6,512 bases of DNA, from assembly GCA_938075575.1 (NCBI GenBank), contig CALJHI010000090.1:1-6512 (forward strand), in the 5' to 3' direction. This stretch comes from an uncultured SAR86 cluster bacterium. Lineage in GTDB: Bacteria; Pseudomonadota; Gammaproteobacteria; Magnimaribacterales; D2472. Positions 1 through 5,952 of the stretch are shown one piece after another; within the stretch, counting starts at the first letter, position 1; each line of letters begins with the position of its first letter. A model generated the notes under the pieces. The model was given only the letters and a program-made list of their open reading frames with translations, was not told where the DNA came from and made no database searches. A program made the translations under genes and the position numbers.

Positions 1-1040
1 GCAATTAAGTAACCAGTTTCAGGAAGAAAATCATTACTTGGATCTTCTGCATACAATCTAGCCTCTATAGAATGGCCATTAGAACTTATATCATCTTGCT
101 TATAATCTAAACATTCTCCAGATGCTATTTTTAGTTGTTCATACACTAGGTCAATTCCAGTTACTTCCTCAGTAACAGGATGCTCTACTTGTAATCTGGT
201 ATTTACTTCAAGAAACCAAAACTCTTCTGTCTTGTCATCAAAAAGAAACTCAACAGTACCAGCTGATTGATATTTAATTTTTTTTGCAAGTCTTATTGCC
301 GCATCTCCCATTTTATTACGAGTTTCATCTGATATTCTTGAAGATGGAGACTCCTCAATAATTTTTTGATGCCTTCTTTGAATGGAGCATTCTCTTTCGC
401 CGAGATGAATGATATTTCCTTGAGAGTCTCCGAGTATTTGTATCTCTATATGTCGAGATTTTTCTATATATCTCTCAATAAATACCCTCTCATCATTAAA
501 CCCAGACCTTGCCTCTCTTTGTGCTGCTTCTATAGATTTTTTAAGATCTTTTTTAGAATTAACTACTCTCATTCCTTTGCCTCCCCCTCCTGCCGCTGCT
601 TTTATTAAAAGAGGATAGCCGATATCGTCTGCTTTTAATGGGTCTGAGGTCATGGGAAGTGTTGCAACACCTGCCTTAAGAGCTAATTCTTTTGCTTTGA
701 GCTTATCACCCATCACGGAGATAATATGAGCAGAGGGACCAACCCAAACTATTTTTTCTTTTTTTACTTTTCTTGCAAATTGAGCATTTTCTGACAAGAA
801 CCCATAACCAGGATGAATTGCTTCAGCACCAGTTTTTTTAGCCGCATCAATAATTGAATTAGCATCCAAATATCCCCCATCTTGAAGTCGAACAGATTCA
901 TCAGCAGCTTTTACAAACGGTGCACCAGCGTCCGCATCAACATAGACGGCTATACACTTAATGCCCATTTCTTTTGCAGTTTTTATAATGCGAATAGCTA
1001 TCTCGCCTCTATTAGCAATTAGTAGTGAGTTAAAAATCAT
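1..1040 (-). CDS. Acyl-CoA carboxylase biotin carboxylase (alpha) subunit, 3' end cut by window
   Basis: This is the ATP-dependent biotin carboxylase subunit of an acyl-CoA carboxylase, which carboxylates biotin with bicarbonate before transfer to the acyl-CoA. Reading leftward from the ATG at 1040, 346 codons stay open to the window edge. The protein opens with LLIANRGEIAIRI, the usual N-terminus. It then shows HPGYGFLSEN (residues 76-85), MGDK (110-113), the ATP-grasp glycine loop KAAAGGGGKGMR (147-158), HIEIQILGD (197-205), ERECSIQRRHQK (215-226), the metal-binding FLEVNTRLQVEHPVTE (276-291) and IEARLYAEDP (325-334), ending near FLPETGYL. All expected catalytic residues seem present. The C-terminal part, including any biotinyl domain with its biotinylated lysine, lies outside the window. 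The start overlaps the stop of the carboxyltransferase gene as ATGA, with no strong ribosome site, so translation is probably coupled. The family is certain; the acyl-CoA substrate cannot be read from this subunit. Confidence 0.95.
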   Translation of the reverse strand, partial: MIFNSLLIANRGEIAIRIIKTAKEMGIKCIAVYVDADAGAPFVKAADESVRLQDGGYLDANSIIDAAKKTGAEAIHPGYGFLSENAQFARKVKKEKIVWVGPSAHIISVMGDKLKAKELALKAGVATLPMTSDPLKADDIGYPLLIKAAAGGGGKGMRVVNSKKDLKKSIEAAQREARSGFNDERVFIERYIEKSRHIEIQILGDSQGNIIHLGERECSIQRRHQKIIEESPSSRISDETRNKMGDAAIRLAKKIKYQSAGTVEFLFDDKTEEFWFLEVNTRLQVEHPVTEEVTGIDLVYEQLKIASGECLDYKQDDISSNGHSIEARLYAEDPSNDFLPETGYLI

Positions 1041-2695
1041 AGTCTGAATACCCCATACTCTGTTGCTCCCTCTATAGGAGTGTTATTAACAACCGAAAGA
1101 CAGAAGCCTATAACTGTTCTAGTATCTCTTGGGTCAATGATCCCATCATCTGTAAGCATGCTAGAGGCGACAAGACCATGTGATATTTTTTCAGCTGCTT
1201 CTTCAACCATTTTTCTTATCTGAGCATCAAGCTTCTCATCAAATTTTTCTCCAGTTCTTTTTGCCTTAGCTTTTCTTACTATAGACATGACTTTAGCGAT
1301 CTGTTCTGAGCCCATTACCCCAATTTTTGCAGTAGGCCATAAAAAGGTAAATCGATTATTGTATGCTCTTCCAGACATAGCATATGTTCCAGCCCCATAT
1401 GAAGCTCCAACTATAATAGTGATGTGGGGAACATTCGAATTTGAAACAGAATTAATTAATTGAGATCCTTTTTTTATAATTGCCTGCCTTTCAAAGTCCT
1501 TACCAACCAAAAAACCAGTAACATTATGAAGAAAGATGAGTGGAATATTTCTTTTATTACATAGCTGAATAAAGCTAGCTGCTTTTTCAGCAGACTCAGG
1601 ATATATAGGCCCATTATTACCAATTATTCCAACCTGATACCCATGAATACTAGCCCAACCACAGACAATAGTAGGGCCATAGAGTGGTTTGAATTCTTCA
1701 TATTTAGAGCCATCAACAACTCTAGCTATAACTTCTTTTATATCTACTGGAGATTTAAGGTCTTCGCTTATTAAGCCTAATAGCTCTTCTTCATTATAAA
1801 TAGGTTCTGATGGGATCTTTTTAGGCTTATCACCATTTTTTACCCAATTAAGATGAGAAACTACTTCTCTACATATTCTAAGGGCATCCATTTCATCTTC
1901 AGCAAGATAATCAGAAAGTCCTGATGTTTCTGAATGCATTCTTGCTCCACCCAAAGTTTCTGCATCGGAGTCTTCTCCAGTCGCGGCTTTAACTAACGGA
2001 GGGCCGGCAAGAAAAACTTGAGATTGGTTTTTAATAAAAATATTGTAATCAGACATACCGGGCTGATAGGCCCCCCCAGCTGTTGAAGATCCAAATACTA
2101 CTGAAATTACAGGAATACGAAGTTTTGAAAGCTCGGTCATCTCATAGAAAAATCTTCCAGTCGCTGCAAAATGATCTTGTTGAAGTGTTGGTGCAATAGC
2201 TTCTTGTCCGCTTTTGCTTCCGGTACCCATGCTTAAATCACCTCCTGCAGATTCTACAAAGCTAATGAATGGAATTTTGTTATCTCGAGAAATCTCAATA
2301 GCTCTTCTCCATTTTTCACCAACATAAACTGTCATAGCACCAGCTTTAACTGAAGGGTCGTTTCCAAAAATTACACACTCAACACCTGCAATAAGACCAA
2401 TACCTGAAACACAACCACCACCAACTGTATAGTCAGTGCCGTAAGCAGCCAGAGGGCTTATTTCTAGAAAGGGACTATCATCATCAATCACATTGATAAT
2501 TCTTTCCCTAATAGGCATCTTTCCTCTTTTGGCTAATCTTTCATGATGATACTTACCACCGCCAAGCTCAGCTTGATCTAGAAGGTCATCTATAAAATTA
2601 AGCTTTTCTAGCATAGAGCGCTTATTTCGGTTATACAAATCGGTTTTTGTATCTAAGTTTGAATGAATTTGTTGAGCAATATTTTTTGAACGCAT
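1037..2695 (-). CDS. Acyl-CoA carboxylase carboxyltransferase (beta) subunit, not classical MCC type
   Basis: The 552-residue protein transfers the carboxyl group from biotin to an acyl-CoA and should pair with the biotin carboxylase encoded directly downstream. The N-terminal crotonase-like half contains LGGGKYHHERLAKRGK (44-59), FGNDPSVKAG (110-119), FVESAGGDL (146-154) and the oxyanion/CoA loops SSTAGGAYQPGMSD (203-216) and GPPLVKAATGE (231-241). The C-terminal half contains FLHNVTGFLVG (388-398), GASYGAGTYAMSGRAY (430-445), FLWPTAKIGVMG (451-462) and the DPRDTR signature (521-526). Length and domain order are complete. Family knowledge: methylcrotonyl-CoA carboxylases usually read DSGGAFLP where this one reads ESAGGDLS, so the acyl-binding site differs. 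It looks closer to AccD2- or geranyl-CoA-carboxylase-like enzymes, which is an impression from memory and not an alignment. The ATG at 2695 lacks an evident Shine-Dalgarno site. Annotation pipelines may call it methylcrotonyl-CoA, propionyl-CoA or acetyl-CoA carboxylase beta. Confidence 0.93.
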   Translation of the reverse strand: MRSKNIAQQIHSNLDTKTDLYNRNKRSMLEKLNFIDDLLDQAELGGGKYHHERLAKRGKMPIRERIINVIDDDSPFLEISPLAAYGTDYTVGGGCVSGIGLIAGVECVIFGNDPSVKAGAMTVYVGEKWRRAIEISRDNKIPFISFVESAGGDLSMGTGSKSGQEAIAPTLQQDHFAATGRFFYEMTELSKLRIPVISVVFGSSTAGGAYQPGMSDYNIFIKNQSQVFLAGPPLVKAATGEDSDAETLGGARMHSETSGLSDYLAEDEMDALRICREVVSHLNWVKNGDKPKKIPSEPIYNEEELLGLISEDLKSPVDIKEVIARVVDGSKYEEFKPLYGPTIVCGWASIHGYQVGIIGNNGPIYPESAEKAASFIQLCNKRNIPLIFLHNVTGFLVGKDFERQAIIKKGSQLINSVSNSNVPHITIIVGASYGAGTYAMSGRAYNNRFTFLWPTAKIGVMGSEQIAKVMSIVRKAKAKRTGEKFDEKLDAQIRKMVEEAAEKISHGLVASSMLTDDGIIDPRDTRTVIGFCLSVVNNTPIEGATEYGVFRL

Positions 2696-2799
2696 ATTAG
2701 ATGTTTTTTATAAAATATAACTTATGGTAATATAATAGTATTAATATTACCAATGTTTAAAAGTATTATAATGACATTGTTTTAATTTTGGGTTTTTAA
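2696..2799. promoter_or_regulatory. Divergent promoter region between carboxylase operon and GST-msrAB operon
   Basis: This 104-bp, very AT-rich gap separates two divergently transcribed operons and must hold both promoters or their proximal parts. On the plus strand TATAAT occurs at 2731-2736 and 2767-2772, and TTTAAT at 2781-2786, none with a good -35 at standard spacing. On the minus strand TATTAT (2737-2732) lies 18 bases after TTTAAA (2761-2756), a plausible pair for the carboxylase operon. AT richness makes chance matches likely, so individual boxes are not reliable. Neither flanking start codon has a clear Shine-Dalgarno sequence. Confidence 0.45.
2725..2752. promoter_or_regulatory. 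Perfect 9-bp inverted repeat, candidate operator
   Basis: The arms TGGTAATAT (2725-2733) and ATATTACCA (2744-2752) are exact reverse complements separated by 10 bases (AATAGTATTA). The repeat sits near the middle of the divergent gap and covers candidate -10 boxes for both directions, the classic place for a dimeric repressor that controls two divergent operons. It has no T-tract and does not follow a gene end, so it is not terminator-like. Which regulator would bind is unknown, and no regulator gene is in the window. Confidence 0.45.
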
Positions 2800-3417
2800 A
2801 TGACTATTAAAATTTATACTTGCGAAGGTTCAAGGGGCATGCGACCAATATGGACCGCAGAGGAAATGGGCTTGGATTATGAAGTCAAGGTAATGCCTTT
2901 TCCTCCTCGCTTTCTTCATAAAGAATTTTTGGATATAAATATTCTTGGAACTGTTCCTTATTTGATAGATGGAGATGTCCATATGACAGAGTCTGTTGGC
3001 ATGACTCAATATTTTGTTGATAGGTACGGCCCAACAGAACTAAAAGTAAGTGTAGATGAGCCTGACTACGGAAGTTATCTAAACTGGCTAGCACACTCAG
3101 ATGCAACTTTAACATTTCCACAAACAGTCTTTCTAAGATATACGCTACAAGAGGCAGGTGTTGCAGACAAGGCAGCCGAAGGCTATAGGCGTTGGTTTAT
3201 TGCAAGGCTAAAATTATTAGAACAATCATTGGATGATAAAGAATTCCTATGTAGCAATAGATTTACCATTGCTGATATATGTGTAAGTTATGCATTATTT
3301 CTTGCTAAAACATTAGGTATCGATGAGGCCTTTAAACCAAATATCACAAGATGGACAAATATGTTATTTGAGAGAGATTCATTTAAAAAAACAATGGCTT
3401 ATAAATATGAAGAATAA
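2800..3417 (+). CDS. Glutathione S-transferase family protein
   Basis: The 205-residue cytosolic protein has the two-domain GST layout. The N-terminal thioredoxin-like half (about 1-80) begins MTIKIYTCEGSRGMRP, with Ser11 (or Cys8) placed where many bacterial GSTs put the residue that activates glutathione. It continues to the cis-proline motif LGTVPYLIDGD (49-59, Pro53) and TES (63-65), the usual contact for the gamma-glutamyl group. The all-helical half (about 88-205) carries the N-capping-box-like FTIAD (155-159) before the core helix. Length is normal for the family. It probably conjugates or reduces electrophiles or peroxides with glutathione, but the substrate is not readable. The gene is first of a two-gene operon: its last 11 bases overlap the msrAB start, suggesting coupled translation and a shared role in redox defence. 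A weak point is the lack of a Shine-Dalgarno site before the ATG. Confidence 0.9.
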   Translation: MTIKIYTCEGSRGMRPIWTAEEMGLDYEVKVMPFPPRFLHKEFLDINILGTVPYLIDGDVHMTESVGMTQYFVDRYGPTELKVSVDEPDYGSYLNWLAHSDATLTFPQTVFLRYTLQEAGVADKAAEGYRRWFIARLKLLEQSLDDKEFLCSNRFTIADICVSYALFLAKTLGIDEAFKPNITRWTNMLFERDSFKKTMAYKYEE

Positions 3418-4696
3418 GATCAAATTTCCTCAAGTAAAACACAAGATCCCAATGTTTTTTTTAGTCCTAATTTTTAGTATCAATGCTTATTCAAATAAGG
3501 CTAATACTACAAATCATATTCAATCTATTGTTCTAGGGTCTGGATGTTTCTGGGGTGCTGAAAAAGGTTATGAGCAACTTGATGGTGTAATTGATGCTGT
3601 TTCAGGGTATTCAGATGGAAGAGGGGTTGAGCCAAATTACAAATCTATTATTAAATACAAAAATAAATTCAATGAAAATAATTTCGCTGAGGTTGTTGAA
3701 GTTACTTTCAATGCAAATCAAATAACACTAGAAGATCTTATAATTCATTTTTTAGAGTCGCATGACCCGACACAACTAAATAGGCAGGGCAATGATATAG
3801 GCACCCAATACAGATCAACAATCCTTTACACAAATAATAATCAAAAGCCTGTAATAAATAGATTAATAAATGAGTATCAGGCTCTATTAAATGAAGCAGG
3901 TTATGGAAGTATTAAAACTTCTGTTAAAAACCTTACTAAGTTTTACAAAGCTGAAAATTATCATCAAGATTATTTAAAGAAGAACCCAAATGGTTACTGT
4001 CCTGATTTATCTACAGGAGTGGTATTTAATAAAAGCAATATAGACCCAATAGATAACTCAAAACTTTTAGATGGGAAGCAAATTTTAGTAATTGATTCAA
4101 AGGGTTACTGTCCTTATTGTGAAAAATTTAATAGAGATGTTCTTAATGGCTATAATGGCACAATTCCTTATTCAAAAAGAACTTCAGATGAACTCAAGGG
4201 AATTAATCTTTCTATCCCTACTTGGGCGACACCAACAATTGTTTTTCTTGAAGATGGTCGTGAAGTTTTTGCGAAACAAGGATACATGAATCCTAAAGAA
4301 TTTTATAAGGCATTAGGAGAATTTAAACTTGGAAAGACAGAGGCATTTAATGTTGCCTTTAATGAAGGCACAGATGCAAGATTTTGTAAGGAGTATCAAA
4401 TTTTTAAGAATACTCCGGACGGTGTTTTTGTTGATAAATTATCCGGGCAACCACTTTTTAATACGAAAGACAGATTTGTTTCAAGGTCAGGGTGGCTTTC
4501 ATTTACAAGGCCTGTAGAGGGATCTACCTATGAGCTAGCTGATAACAGATATGGAATGAAAAGAATCGAAGTGAGGTCTTTGTCTTCAGATATTCATTTA
4601 GGCCACGTATTTGATGATGGTCCTAACGGAATGCCAAGGTATTGCATAAATGCAACCGTGCTTGAATTTATTCCAGAAAAAAAGTCAGCTAGCTAA
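3407..4696 (+). CDS. msrAB: Exported three-domain methionine sulfoxide reductase, MsrA-thioredoxin-MsrB fusion
   Basis: The 429-residue protein repairs both S- and R-methionine sulfoxide, probably in the periplasm. Residues 1 to about 30 form a signal peptide: basic MKNKIKFPQVKHK, then a hydrophobic IPMFFLVLIFSINA core. MsrA spans about 40-205: GSGCFWG with catalytic Cys47, Glu95, DPTQLNRQGNDIGTQYRS (120-137), YHQDYLKKNPNGYCP with candidate resolving Cys198. A thioredoxin-like domain follows (about 215-305) with CPYC at 235-238 and a cis-Pro at ATPTIVF (276). MsrB (about 310-425) has SGWLSF (361-366), IHLGHVFDDGP (396-406) and RYCIN with catalytic Cys413; the zinc CxxC pairs are absent. I chose ATG 3407 because it gives a proper signal peptide; an in-frame ATG at 3323 would only add 28 residues coded by GST sequence. 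Family comparison: Neisseria PilB has the redoxin first, not in the middle. Confidence 0.93.
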   Translation: MKNKIKFPQVKHKIPMFFLVLIFSINAYSNKANTTNHIQSIVLGSGCFWGAEKGYEQLDGVIDAVSGYSDGRGVEPNYKSIIKYKNKFNENNFAEVVEVTFNANQITLEDLIIHFLESHDPTQLNRQGNDIGTQYRSTILYTNNNQKPVINRLINEYQALLNEAGYGSIKTSVKNLTKFYKAENYHQDYLKKNPNGYCPDLSTGVVFNKSNIDPIDNSKLLDGKQILVIDSKGYCPYCEKFNRDVLNGYNGTIPYSKRTSDELKGINLSIPTWATPTIVFLEDGREVFAKQGYMNPKEFYKALGEFKLGKTEAFNVAFNEGTDARFCKEYQIFKNTPDGVFVDKLSGQPLFNTKDRFVSRSGWLSFTRPVEGSTYELADNRYGMKRIEVRSLSSDIHLGHVFDDGPNGMPRYCINATVLEFIPEKKSAS

Positions 4697-4704
4697 TCCA
4701 TATA

Positions 4705-5862
4705 TTAATCAAAAAGATTTGCTATCCTCTCATATCCTTCAATAAATTCTTCTTTAAACTGTTGAACAGTTTGTCCTGCTGATATTGTTTCATTAACAAG
4801 CCCAATACCTTGACCAACCCAATAGGTATCAAGCTCCTTTGCACCCTCATGCCCAAGTGTCGCCTGTTTTGAAACAATTGCCAAAGCTGGCTCACCTACC
4901 ATAGTTTGTAGAGGCATTGGTAATGGCTCAGGAGCATCTTTTGACTCCCATGCATCAGTCCAAGCAGACTTAAGTTGTCTTGAGTGTTTTCCAGTTCTGC
5001 TTTTAGATCTAACTGTTTGGCTTGATGTTGCCTTCACCATTTTTTCTTTTATATTTTCAGAAGTTTCAGCTTCAGTAGTGGGAAGAAAAACAGATGCACA
5101 CCATACACCATCAGCTCCCATTGCCATTATTCCAGCCATTTGTTCTCCAGTTGCAATCCCTCCAGCTGCTAAGATAGGAACATCGCCCATATTTTTAATT
5201 GCTCTCTTAACCTCAGGTATTAAAACCATAGTTGAAACACTTCCACAATGACCACCACCCTCTGTTCCAGAAACAACTAAAATATCAACTCCTGCTTGGA
5301 CTTGCCTAATTGCATGTTCTTTTGCACCAAGCAAAGCAGCCACTTTTACATTATTTTCTTTACCCATATCTAACATCCATTTAGGTGGAACCCCCAAAGC
5401 ATTAGCTATAAGCTTTATAGGATGAGAAAAAGCTACTTCAAGTAGTTTTTTTGCACCTTGCTCTTTTAAATTTTTACCAAATCTAGAATCAGATTGAATC
5501 TCTATGTCTTTAGCCTCTTCCCCGCCTCTCAAGGATTCTCCATCTACTTCATATTGTTTTAAAACATCAGCCCTGAACTCTCTATATTCTTGAGGGATCA
5601 TGTTTCTTAAATCTTCAGAAGTCATTGAGGAACCTTTGCCTTCAAAAGTATTTGGTACGAGTATGTCCACTCCGTAAGGCTTACCATCAATATGTTCATC
5701 AATCCATTTTAAATCTTGCTCTAACATCTCGGGGGTATGGCCTACTGCGCCAAGAACTCCCATGCCTCCAGCCTTTGAAACTGCAACAACTACATCTCTG
5801 CAATGACTAAACGCCACTAGAGGAAACTCTATTTCAAACATTTCACATATGGGTGATTTCAT
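4705..5862 (-). CDS. Nitronate monooxygenase (2-nitropropane dioxygenase) family flavoprotein
   Basis: This 385-residue protein is an FMN-binding TIM-barrel of the NMO/NPD family, which oxidises alkyl nitronates; some relatives have other roles. The N-terminus ICEMFEIEFPLVAFSHCRD (5-23) followed by SKAGGMGVLGA (29-39) is the family opening. Further on, GTEGGGHCG (199-207) carries His205 at the position of the catalytic base, and ILAAGGIATGEQMAGIMAMG (230-249) with ADGVW forms the FMN phosphate site. Start choice: a TTG at 5874 is in frame, but GGAG at 5869-5872 lies six bases before the ATG at 5862, so the ATG is the better start. The gene is a single unit, divergent from rraA, and ends eight bases from the convergent msrAB stop. 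The segment at about 75-135 is charged and looks like a subfamily insertion. The true substrate is unproven; quinone reductase or an acyl-CoA-linked activity is possible. Confidence 0.87.
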   Translation of the reverse strand: MKSPICEMFEIEFPLVAFSHCRDVVVAVSKAGGMGVLGAVGHTPEMLEQDLKWIDEHIDGKPYGVDILVPNTFEGKGSSMTSEDLRNMIPQEYREFRADVLKQYEVDGESLRGGEEAKDIEIQSDSRFGKNLKEQGAKKLLEVAFSHPIKLIANALGVPPKWMLDMGKENNVKVAALLGAKEHAIRQVQAGVDILVVSGTEGGGHCGSVSTMVLIPEVKRAIKNMGDVPILAAGGIATGEQMAGIMAMGADGVWCASVFLPTTEAETSENIKEKMVKATSSQTVRSKSRTGKHSRQLKSAWTDAWESKDAPEPLPMPLQTMVGEPALAIVSKQATLGHEGAKELDTYWVGQGIGLVNETISAGQTVQQFKEEFIEGYERIANLFD

Positions 5863-5866
5863 TTTG

Positions 5867-5872
5867 CTCTCC
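5867..5872 (-). promoter_or_regulatory. Ribosome binding site that fixes the NMO start
   Basis: The minus strand reads GGAGAG here, ending just upstream of AGCAAAATG-type context, with six bases between GGAG and the ATG at 5862. It is the only convincing Shine-Dalgarno site before a gene in the window and argues against the in-frame TTG at 5874, which would place the site inside the coding region. Confidence 0.7.
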
Positions 5873-5893
5873 AATTTTTTTTACTTTCAATAA

Positions 5894-5922
5894 ATCATAC
5901 TGCAGTTAATTAAATTTGAAAA
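5894..5922 (-). promoter_or_regulatory. Candidate sigma70 promoter for the NMO gene
   Basis: On the minus strand TTTTCA (5922-5917, four of six matches to the -35 consensus) is followed after 17 bases by TATGAT (5899-5894, five of six matches to the -10). Transcription would start near 5887, leaving a leader of about 25 bases that contains the GGAG site. Spacing and position are good, but the AT-rich context weakens the call. Confidence 0.45.
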
Positions 5923-5927
5923 ATTTA
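5911..5927. promoter_or_regulatory. AT-only 7-bp inverted repeat over shared -35 region
   Basis: TAAATTT (5911-5917) and AAATTTA (5921-5927) are exact reverse complements around GAA. The repeat covers the -35 segments of both divergent promoter candidates, so it could be an operator. Because the arms contain only A and T, a chance palindrome is quite likely. Confidence 0.25.
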
Positions 5928-5946
5928 GATTCATTTGTAATAGAAT
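5916..5946 (+). promoter_or_regulatory. Candidate promoter for rraA-family gene, possibly leaderless
   Basis: TTGAAA (5916-5921, four of six) and TAGAAT (5941-5946, five of six) are separated by 19 bases, slightly long for sigma70. The start codon ATG at 5953 lies seven bases after the -10, where transcription would normally begin, and no Shine-Dalgarno site precedes it. If this -10 is real the transcript would be leaderless or nearly so. Confidence 0.35.
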
Positions 5947-5952
5947 ATTGTT

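Noticed and set aside
366..608. Plus-strand open frame of 80 codons
   Set aside because: It lies antisense inside the biotin carboxylase gene, whose translation matches its family throughout; the plus-strand peptide has no recognisable features.
2071..2077. Run of seven C (G on the coding strand) in the carboxyltransferase gene, considered as a phase-variable or frameshift site
   Set aside because: It codes for the conserved AGGAY glycine loop and the reading frame is intact on both sides, so codon need explains it; seven bases is modest for slippage.
2885..3121. Minus-strand open frame of 78 codons inside the GST gene
   Set aside because: Shadow of the GST coding sequence, with low-complexity leucine-rich content and no start context.
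3323..3406. Upstream in-frame extension of msrAB from an ATG at 3323
   Set aside because: The 28 extra residues come from GST coding sequence in another frame and would bury the signal peptide; ATG 3407 fits better.
4092..4517. Two short plus-strand frames inside msrAB (4092-4289 and 4329-4517)
   Set aside because: They are alternative-frame shadows; the msrAB frame is unbroken and motif-rich here.
4686..4735. Possible bidirectional terminator between msrAB and the NMO gene
   Set aside because: GCTAATCC and GCTATCC are direct near-repeats, not inverted; apart from the short GCTAGC palindrome no stem with a T-tract is visible.
5625..5810. Plus-strand open frame of 61 codons
   Set aside because: Antisense to the conserved N-terminal part of the NMO gene with no supporting evidence.
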